DNA of 64,000 nt from Taenia hydatigena (Eukaryota > Platyhelminthes > Cestoda > Cyclophyllidea > Taeniidae), in contig JADWOT020001740.1 in the NCBI GenBank assembly GCA_036345935.2, positions 30,206 through 94,205 on the forward strand, written 5' to 3'. The notes under the pieces are model-generated. The model did no database searches. It was not told the DNA's origin and saw nothing but the letters and a program-made list of their open reading frames with translations. Positions 24,868-36,404 of this stretch are shown piece by piece. Position 1 is the first letter of the stretch. Each line of letters starts with the position of its first letter. The translations under genes were made by a program, and so were the position numbers.

Positions 24868-26139
24868 CAGTGCGTTTCATTTTACTGTCTCCTCGCATTG
24901 TGGAAGTAAATGCAACCATTTCCCCTCTTGCGTTTTGTAGACTGATCAGTCTTTAGTTAGGCGTCTCAACTTTGATCCACTAATGCTAAAACACGGTACT
25001 TCAGCGTTTGGTCACAGTTACTATTATGCTAATAACATGTGCTAATGACGTTTTCCTCGTTGGCAAAATCCATGCAACTCGTTGCCACCTCAACTTCGAT
25101 GTCACTGATCTGTATAGACTATGCTGGTATAAGGTTAAAGTAAAAGAGGGATTCTAGTAAGATACTCGACACTTAAGTCTTTTGCACAATGAGATGACTC
25201 GACTGATTCCGCTAAGTGATTTCCTCTTAACAGTGCCACAAGTTATCAAATTATGCAACTTTAGAATCGTAAATTTGGAAATTCAGCAGAAACCGAATTT
25301 GCACTGCTTAGAAGGTGTGCCAACAGTTATCGTAACTTGGCGATGTGTGCACGTGTCTGCTGGATGCTATTGAGGTCACCAGCCAGACAGGAGACAAATG
25401 GTAGACTTCTGAGAGGGCGGCATGATATGTAAATGCAAAGAGTGCGCGAAGGAACGGCCATTCCGTAGTTGTCCAGTGGGTATTTCGCGAGGACCACCTG
25501 AGAAGGAATCTGCGTGGAGCCTAATCCTGATCAAAAGGGGCGAGAAGGGGAAAACAGGCACGTGGGCGAGAACACCATTGTCCAGGATGTTTGAAGATCA
25601 GCAATCAAGTGCAACTTTCGAAAAGTTGGGAAGAAAAGCGTTTTGCGTTCGCAGGCATTTGAAGCACCGATCCTTAAGTAAGGCGTGCTAGCCGTGATCA
25701 TGTCAACATTTGGACTCATCGATTTCCGCTTCACTGAAAGCATTCTGGAGGCGTCTTCGAACGTAAGACACTTTGCAGATGTTAACTAAACTATTGGTTA
25801 AACAAATCTGTTCCTTGACGGTAAAATGAGCCAAAAATTTCGGATTAGACCGCTCGCTGGTGCTTCAGTTAGAAAGAGTGAGACATCCACCATCGTGCAT
25901 GACAGAAGAATTAAATCTTTGGTTGTCTCATCGCAGACACCAAGGCATGAATGAGAACTTGACACAAATAGATGTAATGGCAGCATCTACTTACATGAAG
26001 ATGCACATGTTCTTATTTCACTCGTTTTGTTTGCACAGATGCACTAATGCAGAATGTCCAGAGGGACAAAACCGCATGCTTAACAATTAGCCGTATCAGC
26101 TTTGTCACCAATCATGCAACAACAAGGGAAACAAGCAAC

Positions 26140-26703
26140 ATTTTCTACCTCACAAAAGGTGAAGGAGACGGTCTCTACTCTGGCTAAATCTCTAGCGATT
26201 TCAAGATCCACCTCCCCCTTACGCATTCGCTAAAGAACAACTACAAAGGCAAACAAATCCAACTAAATCCTTTGCCACTAAAACGGCTGGAAATTGATGA
26301 GGCTGATTCAAATGAATAGGATACCTTAGAGGCAATGCCTGTACATTCCACACGCATTCCGAAATCGAACAGCTCTCCGAAGCCTGTACTACAACAGACA
26401 TCCTGCATCGAATTGTCTTTGTCTCCAAAGCAAAGTGGAAGCTCAGGCGAACCCCAAACTACCACTACGATGCCGAGCTTCCCAACGCCAAACCCGCTCA
26501 TATTTGACACCTCATCAGAACTAAGTCAGCAGCTACTACAGCCACAGGTACAGCAATCGTCCTCACTGAAAAGCACGTGCCAACAACTTCCGACAAACTT
26601 CTCCTCAATTATAAAACACTTCCGTTTCCAGCAACTTGCTGCCGCCGCATCTATGCCTGATTCAGCAAGCTTCTTTACACTGCCTATCGCAGAACAACTT
26701 TAG
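26140..26703 (+). pseudogene. Degenerate Ser/Pro/Gln-rich coding exon, copy 2
   Basis: The frame reads FYLTKGEGDGLYSG, stop, ..., QLNPLPLKRLEIDEADSNE, stop, then 122 open codons from an ATG at 26,335 rich in Ser, Pro, Thr and Gln (SFPTPNPLIFDTSSELSQQ), ending at TAG. Protein-level similarity to 1-430 shows this was coding. Two in-frame stops in the first third argue that it is dead, although the 122-codon tail could still be translated. No known domain recognised. Confidence 0.5.
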
Positions 26704-27765
26704 GTACGCCAGACAGTATCTGGGGCACAAAGACGAGGCAGAAGCAGGGTTCTCTTTACTCCGTACCAAATTGGTGAGATAATGAAATACTTTAACAAGA
26801 AAAAATACATCAATATGCACGAACGCGAAGAATCGGTGCGTCGCATCAACTTGACGGGGACTCGGGTTGGTCAAGCATAAAAGTGTTGCGGTTAAAGGCA
26901 CCTCTGCCTAGCATCATTTACTTGCTTAAACTGCTGTCATTCCCCGGCAAGCTACGAAGTATGGAGGGTGATCAAACGCTAAGGGTCTTGTAGACTATCG
27001 AAGGAAATTAGAGAGCTTCTAGCCCGATTTAATGAAAGGAATGTTGAATGGGAAATGGTGGCGAAAAAAATTGGTTCGCAAAGCATTTGAAAAGCATTTA
27101 TGATGGCAGTGCATGTCCGATGTTATTAGGTTGTGATACCATTCACATCAGACAATGATACATACAAAAATACGGTCTAGTCAAAATTAAAGTCCGACAA
27201 ATCATCGTCATCGCCCTCGTAAGATGCTGGAGCTAATTAAATTCACTCATTCTCCTCTTCCTTCTCAAGATCAATTTTGCTTTCTTATGACCACTCCTCC
27301 TCTCCTTTTGACTCTTCGAGCCAGAAAGCCATTTGCTTTCGTGGATATAAAATCTAGTAAATGCATAACGTCTAATCATTACCGTTTTACCTAAGTCAAA
27401 ATAAGGTGGAAAACTTAAAGTTACTTGTGGTGTGCGATTATTTTTTTTCAGCTTTGATTGTAATAAAGGTAAGTTAGTGGTTTGACGCTGCAATTACATT
27501 CTGCGATCATACGGCCTCATTCCACTTGTTAAAACAACTATCAGCTCTGAATTGACAGCCATTAATGGCGTAGCAAGTAAGCCAGCAAGCCAGTAAGTAA
27601 TCAAGAAGGCATCCTGTCAATATCGTAATATGGATTAGCCATTTAAGCTGTGGGATTTCTGCTGAACATTCTGCGCATGTTGACGATAGATGACTCGCGA
27701 AGTCTTGACTGGACTCTAGATTAGATTGTTATTTGGCCCCATTTGCCTTCTATTTTTCTATAGCC

Positions 27766-28056
27766 AGTGGAGGCGGAACCTCCAGCGGTACATTTGTTCA
27801 AGGCTCATTAGCTGACCCCGATATGTCTTTTTGTGCACTTACACACAGAAGGCGGGTTCCCTTTCGCATCAGTGTCTCTGATCCACCCCATGTAGAAGAA
27901 TGCTCAATGTCCTCAAGTTCAAACCCATGTCAGCCACTCCCACCAATGCCAATGACATAGAGGTGGACGAAGATATCAGAGCCGCTGCTGCGAATGATAG
28001 ATTAGGATACGGTGCCATAATCATCATATTCGAGCCCAGCATCGCCCACTTTAAGT
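27766..28056 (+). pseudogene. Probable terminal exon with frameshift
   Basis: Preceded by a strong acceptor (pyrimidine run ending CTATAG). One frame encodes SGGGTSSGTFVQGSLADPD through EECSMSSSSNPCQ. A neighbouring frame continues SATPTNANDIEVDEDIRAA to a stop near 28,056. The natural reading needs a one-base shift around 27,925, so this is either a frameshifted exon or two overlapping chance frames. It lies about 1 kb downstream of the Ser/Pro-rich piece on the same strand and may belong to the same gene. Confidence 0.4.
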
Positions 28057-31000
28057 AAATCTTTGCTCTGAGCTGAAGGTCTACCTTATCCTTCTATCTG
28101 CTTTTCGCAAAATCCTGCAACGAGAGCAGCAGCAGCATGAGCGAAAGAGGTAATGAGAAGTAAGAAACCGGTGCTAGACCATCAATGAAAGGCAAAAATT
28201 GTAGTGGAGAGTTACTTCATTTCCATCGCAAATGTGCGGTATGGGACTTCAGACAGCATGGACACCAAATCTAGCCTCTGCTCCACCGACAAGGACAGGG
28301 AGCGCATGCGCAGAGAGGCAGCAAAGTTCTGTCAGACAGAACGTTCATTGCGTTGCCTTGATCATTGCATTGTTTACTAAATGACACCGATTTGTGTGGA
28401 CCAAATCATTTCCTTCTTCCAAAAGCACATTTTCCGACTCCTGTAGATATATGAAATTTTGTGACGAATTGTCGCTTCCCTTTCATATTTCCTCACCAAC
28501 CGAGTTAGCACAAGGATGCAACTTTAGGGCTCTGGAATCGACGTACATTGACTGCTCAAAGGACAACGCAAGAATTAAAGCTCATTTCAGCATAGGTTTC
28601 GGACAAAAGGAAACATTTGCTTCCTTAATAACTCCATGACTTCATTATAACAGCAATAAAGAAGGGTTAGGTCGATTGGATCTGTTCGCATTAAAGTTTG
28701 CAAATGTAGTGAAGTAGCGCTGAGATCAGAATTTGGTGCGAAAATTGGACTTACTACTTGCTAAGTAGCAGTAGACATAAGCGCCTAACATCAAGTAAAT
28801 TTCAACAGTACAGGTTTTGTGCTACCTCATTGGTAGGAGCGACTGTGACGCAAAGGAATGCAAAGTGTCCATTCGAAATATGCTTCGTAAAGAAAATAGG
28901 CATGTAAATTTGCGTGTGACTGTTGCCTTGTTGGACAAGATCTCTCCTGTAAGCTGTGCTTGTTCGTAACGCCTAGACAAAGCTTATCTTTGAATCTTCT
29001 GCGCATCAATGTTCATCATACCTGTTCGCGAAACAGCCTAAAAGAGTGCACTTTATTTTCGTGTTCCTTCTTTGTCATTGTCATTGAATTCCAAACACTT
29101 CCCTAGCACATGATCAACTGTCACTACAATCAATTTACTTATTATCTCTTTCCAGTCAATGCTCACACATCGCATTTACAACTCGATATATTGTCTTAGG
29201 CAAAGGTGACCCCTTTCGATCAAATGCTTGGTGAAATGTCTTTATTGTGGATGGAACAGCTCCATGTGTTTATGATCCCACCTTAGTGTTCACCCCCTTG
29301 GAAGGGGTTGATAAGATTTACAGGGATCATTTTTTGCATTTGTAGAATATTTGACGGGAAATGAGGACTAGGAGGGCACGGCTCTCTCAACACATAGATT
29401 GATTAAAATTGTTCCTTCGAGAAATTTGCGTTGGCTGAGTCTCTCCTACCGAATAGTTGCGCTCATGCACACGCATTCTGCATCAGCCTTCGCATTTTTT
29501 ACCACCAGTTTTAACGCCTACCTTATTGATGGCAGGCGCTTATTAATTAATGCGCAATTCCATCGTCGTATGCGGCAGTTGATGCACCTCTGCACAAACG
29601 CATCATGCTGCGATGAACGTTAATTGCCAAAGTGCGAACTCTGCCTTTTGGAAGAGGTAGTTCTATGATGCGACTACCTTCATCAATCAGGATGCATCTT
29701 GCTTCATGGAAGATGGACCTTGTGGTGTGCTGCAGGCAGAGCGATCGGTACATACGTTTGTGTTGGTTCTCCTCCATGGAAAAATTTTAATCAAACTACG
29801 TTTGTATTTTTATACGAAAGAAGTCTGTTCTAAGCTATTTTAACCGTTATTACGTAGCAATTCAAAGATCACCAATAAGAAACTTTTTGATAAAATTGGT
29901 AGACTTAATATGGGCAAGCGAATGCAAACACGTGAGGTTTAATGCAAGATTTTTAACTGAGGTGACTTAGGGCAAAGTCTATGTTTTGTACAAAGCATTT
30001 CGACCCATCGGACTGCCACATGGAAGATTTCTATCTTATCTGCTGGAAGAAGTACCCATGCGGTAACCGCGAACCCCTCCTTTTTATCTAATGGAGAAAA
30101 ACCACCAAGGCAAGTTGTTTTTTTTGTCGACTCTGGGAAGTATAGCGCAGTAGTGATAAGGGAAACGTTTCATTAGCGATTGAAAATCAGGATACTGGCA
30201 ATTAGAAGTGATGGATACAGGCGGGGAGAAGCTTGAACTCTAAAAGTTGGCTTAGTTTGCAAACGATGCACGAGCTAACAAAGTAGCATTCTAGGCATCA
30301 CGACAGCTTAAAAATTGTAATGGATTGTCTAAAACACAAAAACTAATCCTAAACAATAAAGGTATCAATTTCAGAAGCACTGAGACATCTCTTTAGGTCG
30401 TAATGTCTCCACAGATGGGATGACATTTACTTAAGACTACACACGGCAAGTAAGGGTTCGAACGGCATAGCCGAACCAGGTAGAACATGATGACGTCAAA
30501 AAAGGCAGAGTAGACGCTCTTCTCTGCGTTAACTTATACATTTATTAACTTTGAGTTGAGCTTTTAATTAGTTGTACCAACTAATGCTACTAGAAGTGCA
30601 ACTGTGGTCCATAGATTTGCATAAGGTATAAAAACAGAAGCAAGTCATCGTCTACGCAAGTGCTAGATTTTATTTAAGTATGGCAGAATGATGCGACAAA
30701 ACATCAGTTGATTGCTGTGCTTTCGATGTTAAGGCACTTGAGGCAAAAACTGAGAGTGAAGGATTGCACAGAACAGACCATCAGACACTAATCTGTACAT
30801 AATCGAAAACTGAGACCGTCTAGTGTTGGTAGGAGAAACTGCAGCAGTACTAATCTAAAGTACAATACGGGAAAGGAGATTTTGCATGGCGCTTCAAATG
30901 GCAATGTTTGCTAGGCACCACAAATATGAAATAAACTTCCAAACGTCCAAAGAGAAGTAACCTGATTATAATGTTGCTCTGCCATTAGAAAGCTTCCTGG

Positions 31001-31974
31001 CATTCTCCCAAAAATTTGTATCAAAAAGACACTTACAAGCAAGACGCAGTAGGCACTTTTAGCAAAGAAAGTGAAATATCGAAATTGAGGATTGGAAGCT
31101 TCTCACTACACACAGCATTCCAGGAGCTGAATCAACAGGCTGACCACTTTTGCGAGCATACCATGCTAAGCGCTCCTAGCAGAAAATAATTCTGAAATTC
31201 TCATGCTTGCTTTCTTTCGAACCCAGTTTGTGTAATGTTTAAAATGAATGTTGTCCATCTGTGACGCGGCGAACAGCAAGAATCTCTTGGTGGTGCTGAG
31301 TGAACATGCTTCAAACCACTAACTTTACTTCTTTTTAACTAACGAGTGCAGAGTCTAGTCAACAATCCGAGTCTTTGCATGCATAAGTAGCCGCCAAATG
31401 GCTTCTTGTTTCTTAGCAATTGCTGACAAACCTTGTAGCACAATAGTAATCGCATCAAAATCACGCTTAGTGCACCTATTAATCAATGCTAATAATTGCG
31501 GCTACAATCAAACTAAAGCAAATCCTATCTCAAGTTCAATTTACCGCCCATATTTTCTTGTGCCACTGCCTAGAACAGATAAAATGCACGATAGTGTATT
31601 AGCATATGGTGTTCGTGTCGACACTTGCCACCGGTAATAATCATGGCCAAAAAGCAATCTTGAGTGAAAATGCTAGCGGTTATTGTGAAGCAAAAAGGCA
31701 AATAGTCGCGAGAACGCCAACTAGACAAAGTGGCGCATTTAATGGTCTCTCTTAATGAGCTAAGAGTTTGTTCAGTGATTGTTATTTCTTGTGAGAAGAT
31801 TAAAATGAAAATGAGATCACTAACCAGAGAGAGAGAGAGGTGTCAAATTAACTACTGAGGCTGGCTAAAGTAACGTAACCAAAAACTTAATTTTCGGTCA
31901 CTTGAAGTTGCATAGGGTAAAAAAGGCACTGCATATGATTAATTAATTCAACAACCGCAACGCCATTATCGAGT
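28057..31974. other. Unassigned region
   Basis: Short frames up to 81 codons (28,394-28,639, 29,399-29,623, 29,547-29,777, 31,398-31,637), none with a recognisable motif or duplicate. No mobile-element ends seen. Confidence 0.5.
31826..31839 (+). repeat. (AG)n microsatellite
   Basis: Seven AG units about 140 bases outside the left end of the inner palindrome. Confidence 0.9.
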
Positions 31975-32279
31975 AAGTGGATTATTAACACTGTTATTAT
32001 TTATGAACCAGCTCCTTGCACGACTTTGTCACGTCCTTTGAGTTAATGAACATTACCTTTTAGGCTATTCGGCTTATATTATTAATAAATTTAGCTTAAG
32101 AGGACCATCGTCGAAGTGTTTGGCTTTACCTGCCAAGGATATCACCAAGTGCTAAATAAAGCATTGGCTCATCAGGTTCACCTCATCCTATGTGCTCCGA
32201 GGAATTCACAAAATGTTTATGTAAGGACTTGTTGTTTTTGAGAGGTGGATTTTCCTTTTTAAAATAATGTTCGCGTTAT

Positions 32280-32490
32280 CTGATGCCAGCATGCCTGCAA
32301 CTGACTATTAGAAAGAATGTCAGCCGCACATTGCGACAGTGCACAAAAGCCTCAGCTTTCCATTTGCAAAGGTTCTGGCACCTGCGCTGCCTAGAAAAGG
32401 ATTTGCAGTGGAAATAAATGCAGATTCTCGGCTCTCACTAAAGCTGGGGGCTTAGCCTTCAAAAAGGGTCTGCAGCTTGTCCACAAGTAA
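32280..32490 (+). pseudogene. Small Cys-rich protein fragment, left inner arm (broken)
   Basis: Inverted counterpart of 42,031-42,255. The stretch QLSICKGSGTCAA is preserved. The following Trp codon is TAG (32,392-32,394), the first conserved cysteine codon is lost near a TAG, and a small indel shifts the frame. The C-terminal GLAFKKG segment and the stop region still align. Confidence 0.5.
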
Positions 32491-32919
32491 ATCCCTCCTG
32501 CCAAAAACACTGAAACCTTATGCATTAGATGTACGAACTGGTACCGTACGAGTTTGGAATGTGACTTGGATTTTTCACCGCACTGCTATTATCGTGCACC
32601 ATTACAGAAACGCGCATCAAGGGCTGCGGTAACCGCTACAGGGACGCGAAGTGCTTTGTTGCCTGATATGCAACATTAACTACATCAGCGATACTTGTGC
32701 TCTAAAATAATATTTTAACTGTACCAATGAAATCAATCCAAGATGGCCGAATCAGTCTTGTAAAGACGCGCAACCATCAAAAGCGTCACAGTTTCAGATA
32801 AAACGACAAGTAATTGTCCGTCTACTTCTTCATTTTTTTAGTTCGTTGTGCCCGAACATTTGAGTGAGGCACAAGAGATGTTTATTCCATTTAGAATCAC
32901 CAATACGCATTTCCTGTGA

Positions 32920-33052
32920 TCAAACTGGCAACAAAAAAGGCCGCTTACAACGCATTTTGTTTATGCATATAAGAACATATTCGACAAATAGATATTTAAG
33001 TATAGAACTAATATCTTTATCAACTAGCCCCCGATCGTTCATATGTTTGATT
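32920..33052 (-). pseudogene. C-terminal exon of membrane-protein relic, left inner arm
   Basis: The frame contains MNDRGLVDKDISSILKYL and ends ...LPV stop. The right arm at 41,406-41,541 encodes the same sequence with mostly conservative changes and the same stop position. The expected acceptor CAG reads CAA here, so splicing to the upstream exon is probably lost. Confidence 0.5.
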
Positions 33053-33293
33053 TTGAAACAAAATTAACCAAAAGGTTTACCGTTTGCACCTAAACACCAA
33101 AGCCGCTGCCATTCTTAATCCATTATGGGATTTCTGCACAAATAAGTTTCCTCTTTAATTAGCACTCTCAGCTGTTAAAGGACAGGGTACCAGTTTCAAC
33201 ATTCTTCACATTGTTGAGTCCATTTGCTCTTTGAAACTGACAATTGGAAATGAGATACAAGAACACTAACTTTGGCTCTAGTTCGTAAAGACT

Positions 33294-33707
33294 TCATTTA
33301 ATGGCCCCCATTAGCTTGCAATGTAGCAAAGTTGCTATCGCAACCAAACATTTGCGGCGATGGCACAATAGAACATCGCAGATCCACATCAGCACATTCG
33401 CTATTACGAATACAGAATAAAACATTAATAAGGTAGTGCAGTTCCATATAGCCTTGTGGTTCAATATCACTAGTTTTGTGATGTTAATTAATGATGCACT
33501 GGCAATAGCTTTACTAAATGCAGCATTTACTCGGAATGTTAGCCGTAGCAATGCATACGCGTATGTTCCGATTAAACAAGCCACCTGCGTGACTAGTGAA
33601 ACCCATGTATTATCCAACACACAGTTTATATCACGAATAATGTAGCACACGCAAAATGACACCTTCCAAACCCACGTGCTGTGAGGGTAACACAGACGAA
33701 CATGAGG
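33294..33707 (-). pseudogene. Multi-pass membrane-protein exon, left inner arm
   Basis: Open frame without a proper ATG, encoding a protein piece with three or four hydrophobic segments, for example runs containing ACLIGTYAYALLRLTF and TTLLMFYSVFVIANVLMW. The right arm (40,790-41,160) encodes the same piece, with hydrophobic positions kept but two stop codons. It lies downstream of, and on the same strand as, the 594-aa gene. It looks like an internal exon of a small multi-pass membrane protein, with the last exon at 32,920-33,052. Here the reading frame is intact, but the splice acceptor of the last exon has decayed, so I call it a probable pseudogene. Family not recognised. Confidence 0.5.
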
Positions 33708-33780
33708 TCATTGTGGCTGACAAACAGGTGGATTGGCGGCCAGTTAGGTGTGACTAGACCTTAGATCCAATAGTCTGCAT
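33620..33780 (-). repeat. Short inverted flank of the 594-aa gene, 3' side, left arm
   Basis: About 150 bases related, in opposite orientation, to 36,109-36,290 on the 5' side of the same gene. Shared blocks include CTGGTCACACCT, GTGGGTT, GTGT..TGC..TTAGT and TGGT.ACGCA. The gene is therefore bracketed by diverged inverted repeats. Mirror: 40,697-40,880. Confidence 0.55.
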
Positions 33781-34264
33781 TGGAAAACATTCTACCACTG
33801 AAGTGTGTTCCAAATAAACATAACTGGTGAATTTTAACATGAGATGCCAAAATCCATGCAATGATGCGGAGTTTAAAAGGATGAGGTGATTAGAACGGGA
33901 AGCTACGCGAATACAAACACCTGTGCTAGTTGTTAGCTAGGTATACTGCAGAAGTTCTACTTGGCTTGTGCTTGGGCTAACTTCCATCAATCACAAATAC
34001 AAAGTGGTGAAATCGACTTACATTGGACCACTCAATGCTAAGTCTTCAACTTAGTCAATTTATGAGTTAAGTGCACGATTCATCCATCCCAAGGACCACA
34101 ACTCCGAACCACAAATAAGCCGTTAAGTCAGACAGAAAATAGGGAAACAAACTTGTATTGTGACCATCGAAACAGCTACACTGATTACAAGACCACGTAT
34201 GAGGGAACAAATTACATTCGGAGAATGAGCAGCTGTCACTAAACTAATGTTATGCCCTTTTAAA

Positions 34265-36049
34265 CTAAAGGAGCATGCCAATGAGTGGACCGAGCACACT
34301 GTCGCCTTCTTTCAACTTCGAAAGAGCACCCTTAATCAGCGTATCTCTTACTTCATTGAGGATCCGCGTAGCATTTGATAATTGCGCATTGACAGTCTTC
34401 AGCTTCGGTGGTTCCATGTCGACCAAGACTTTTGGAAAATCAGGCACCAATTCACGCAGAGCAGCCAGCTTCTTCGGACCCATCAACTTCAATACATAGT
34501 CAATGAGAGGTATTTTCGACTGCATCATTTTAAGCTCCTTGTTCGTAATGATAGGTACCTCAGTGGCACCTGTTGTTGGTGTCTCTTTCGTAAGTCCTTT
34601 TTTCTCCTTAGGTACAAGCGTCGATTTCATCGCAGAAGTTGCAATCGTAATTGCTGCTGCTTCAGTCACATTCTTTTTCTTTTCAGGCAAGAGTGTTGAT
34701 GTTTTCAGAGGAGCAGGTGTGGTTGGCAGTGGAGGCGCGTGTTTTGCAAGAGAGGGCAATTTTGCCACAAGAGCTTGCAGTACCTCGGGATCCACGGCTT
34801 GCAGGTATTTGGAGATGTTGGGCAGTTTGTCAAAAACGACTTCCAGTGTGTTGGGATTCTTCTTCGACAAAATTTCACCAAACTCAGGAACATGTACGGT
34901 GACGTACTGAAGAGTCTTATTGTTCATATTGACCAGAAGGCCGTGAAGGTTTTGATGGTTCTTGATTATGTACTGAACAAAGTTCGGGTCTGCATTCAAC
35001 AAGGCATTGGCATGATGAATGGGAATGCTTGGCACTGATGAGAAAATTGTCAGTGCAACGTTGGGATCAGCGGTCTTTACGGAATCGGACTTTTTTGTGG
35101 AAGGCTTTGGAGTCGTCGCCTTAGGCTTCTTAGTAACTTGCTTCTGCTTAGGCATATGGGGCATCATGGGTTGATTGAAATATGGCCTAGAGTCAATTAA
35201 CATGCTGTCAATGCCAGGTGCAGTTGCGATGATTGACTGGAGAAGTATCGGATCCATGCTAGCCAGGAGGTCTTTGATGTTTGGCAGTCCAACAATCATT
35301 GACTGGAATGTATATGGATCCAAATTGGAAGCAAAAATACCAATCCCTGGTACGTGTATCAACGCAGACTGAAGAAGCACTGGGTCTACCGACATGAGAA
35401 GTTGATTCACGTTTGGAATGTCCAAGAGAATCGATTGAAGAACAACTGGATCCATAGTGTGCACCGAAGTAGGGAAGCTTGGAACTAGGGATTGTGAATG
35501 CATATGATGCTCGTAGCTCGGCATACCATGCATCATCACGGGGTCATGGCCATATCCAGAGATGGCACCTCCGTACCCTGTGATCGTTGCGGGTTGATGC
35601 GATTTGCCATAATTGTCAATGGAGTGGCAAACGCCATCACGGCAGACGACTTGACAGTTGCCGCCATTGATGCAACCATAACCCTGAAATGGTCCACTGA
35701 AGCATTCATCAGCTTGACACTGCGTGAAGTCATAGAAATCCCTGCATTCTCCATCCTCACATCCACTCCAGTAGCCACAGTTTCCACCATAGCAGCCCTG
35801 CTCACCAAGGGCTCCGCTACCCCACGCCTCTTGGAGTCCCTTCTGAGGAAAGACAGAGTTCCCAAAGCCGTGACACAGTGCCTGGGAACATGCGTACTTA
35901 CATACTCCGCTTTGGCAACCGTAGCCAGTATCTGCACCAGAATGGCACACAGATGAATTGCAAGATGGGAACGTCGGTAGCTTTGGATAACCGAAGCCAC
36001 CGATTAAGAGGCAACTGAACACAATGGCGAAAGTGGTCCCTGCACTCAT
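34265..36049 (-). CDS. Secreted Cys-rich protein with 22-residue repeats, copy 1 (left inner arm)
   Basis: Single open frame of 594 codons starting at ATG and ending in TAG, with no intron. Residues 1-20 are a hydrophobic signal peptide, so the product is probably secreted. Residues 30-141 hold 16 cysteines in eight pairs, seven spaced C-x4-C and one C-x5-C. Two sub-blocks (30-59 and 111-141) share the order pair, nine residues, pair, three residues, pair. Residues 142-198 are Gly/His/Met/Tyr-rich. From 199 come 22-residue repeats of the form DPxxLQ followed by a Pro-hydrophobic motif, in three blocks (199-287, 327-441, 502-567). Lys/Thr/Pro-rich linkers at 300-326 and 437-497 separate them. 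Several N-glycosylation sequons are present. A TATA box lies about 36 bases upstream of the ATG. I do not recognise the family; a structural, eggshell, cuticle or host-interface secreted protein is conjecture. The mirror copy differs at 12 residues. Confidence 0.93.
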   Translation of the reverse strand: MSAGTTFAIVFSCLLIGGFGYPKLPTFPSCNSSVCHSGADTGYGCQSGVCKYACSQALCHGFGNSVFPQKGLQEAWGSGALGEQGCYGGNCGYWSGCEDGECRDFYDFTQCQADECFSGPFQGYGCINGGNCQVVCRDGVCHSIDNYGKSHQPATITGYGGAISGYGHDPVMMHGMPSYEHHMHSQSLVPSFPTSVHTMDPVVLQSILLDIPNVNQLLMSVDPVLLQSALIHVPGIGIFASNLDPYTFQSMIVGLPNIKDLLASMDPILLQSIIATAPGIDSMLIDSRPYFNQPMMPHMPKQKQVTKKPKATTPKPSTKKSDSVKTADPNVALTIFSSVPSIPIHHANALLNADPNFVQYIIKNHQNLHGLLVNMNNKTLQYVTVHVPEFGEILSKKNPNTLEVVFDKLPNISKYLQAVDPEVLQALVAKLPSLAKHAPPLPTTPAPLKTSTLLPEKKKNVTEAAAITIATSAMKSTLVPKEKKGLTKETPTTGATEVPIITNKELKMMQSKIPLIDYVLKLMGPKKLAALRELVPDFPKVLVDMEPPKLKTVNAQLSNATRILNEVRDTLIKGALSKLKEGDSVLGPLIGMLL

Positions 36050-36084
36050 TGCAACAAATTGATGTTTGACGACTTTGGTGTGCT

Positions 36085-36092
36085 CTTTTATA
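36085..36092 (-). promoter_or_regulatory. TATA box of copy 1
   Basis: TATAAAAG on the minus strand, about 36 bases before the ATG. If initiation is some 30 bases downstream, the 5' leader is only a few bases long. A 13-base inverted repeat (GACC, five bases, GGTC) lies directly upstream of the box. Confidence 0.75.
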
Positions 36093-36108
36093 GACCTTCA
36101 TGGTCTGG

Positions 36109-36290
36109 TCACACCTCACTGACCCCTGATTTATCGGGGTCGAATGTGTTATTATCATAGCATGTGGGTTCCAAAGGTGTTATCTTCCGTGTACTGCATT
36201 AGTTATGATTTACAATGTGTAATAGACAAAAACTTAGGCTGCTTAATTTGTACCAACTCTTTGAATTATCAGTGGTTACGCATTTTTAAT
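36109..36290 (+). repeat. Short inverted flank of the 594-aa gene, 5' side, left arm
   Basis: Diverged copy of the start of the membrane-protein exon. Its plus-strand translation contains YCISYDLQCVIDKN, matching CYIIRDINCVLDN of 33,294-33,707. It overlaps the upstream promoter region of copy 1. Mirror: 38,167-38,348. Confidence 0.55.
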
Positions 36291-36404
36291 GCGACGGTCC
36301 GTTTTCAAAGTAAAAGTTTTCGTTACCATTACCTCGCAACTCCCACTTAACCTAACAACCGCCTCCACTTCAAATTTCTCAGTTCATTCTAACGCTACTT
36401 GGGA

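Larger units (their letters stand above)
20951..26139. other. Largely unassigned region
   Basis: Apart from the weak exon-like pieces listed, it holds short hydrophobic minus-strand frames at 21,427-21,609 and 21,928-22,326, which share small motifs near 'AHK' and GATACT..TGTGCTTT with 22,440-22,640. They may be old internal duplications. Nothing else supported. Confidence 0.4.
31975..36404 (+). repeat. Inner palindrome, left arm
   Basis: This stretch matches the reverse complement of 38,053-42,622. The inner edge is sharp: homology stops after the sequence ending at 36,404, paired with 38,053. From 34,265 to 36,404 there is no indel between arms. Hand counts give 2 differences in 355 bases upstream of the ATG, 27 in the 1,785-base CDS and 3 in the first 240 bases after the stop. 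Beyond about 33,975 the identity drops and indels appear. The outer part still matches well enough to trace to 31,975. Confidence 0.95.

Noticed and set aside
30448..30462. tRNA T-loop-like GGGTTCGAAC
   Set aside because: No matching acceptor, D or anticodon stems upstream. No tRNA or rRNA gene seen anywhere in the window.
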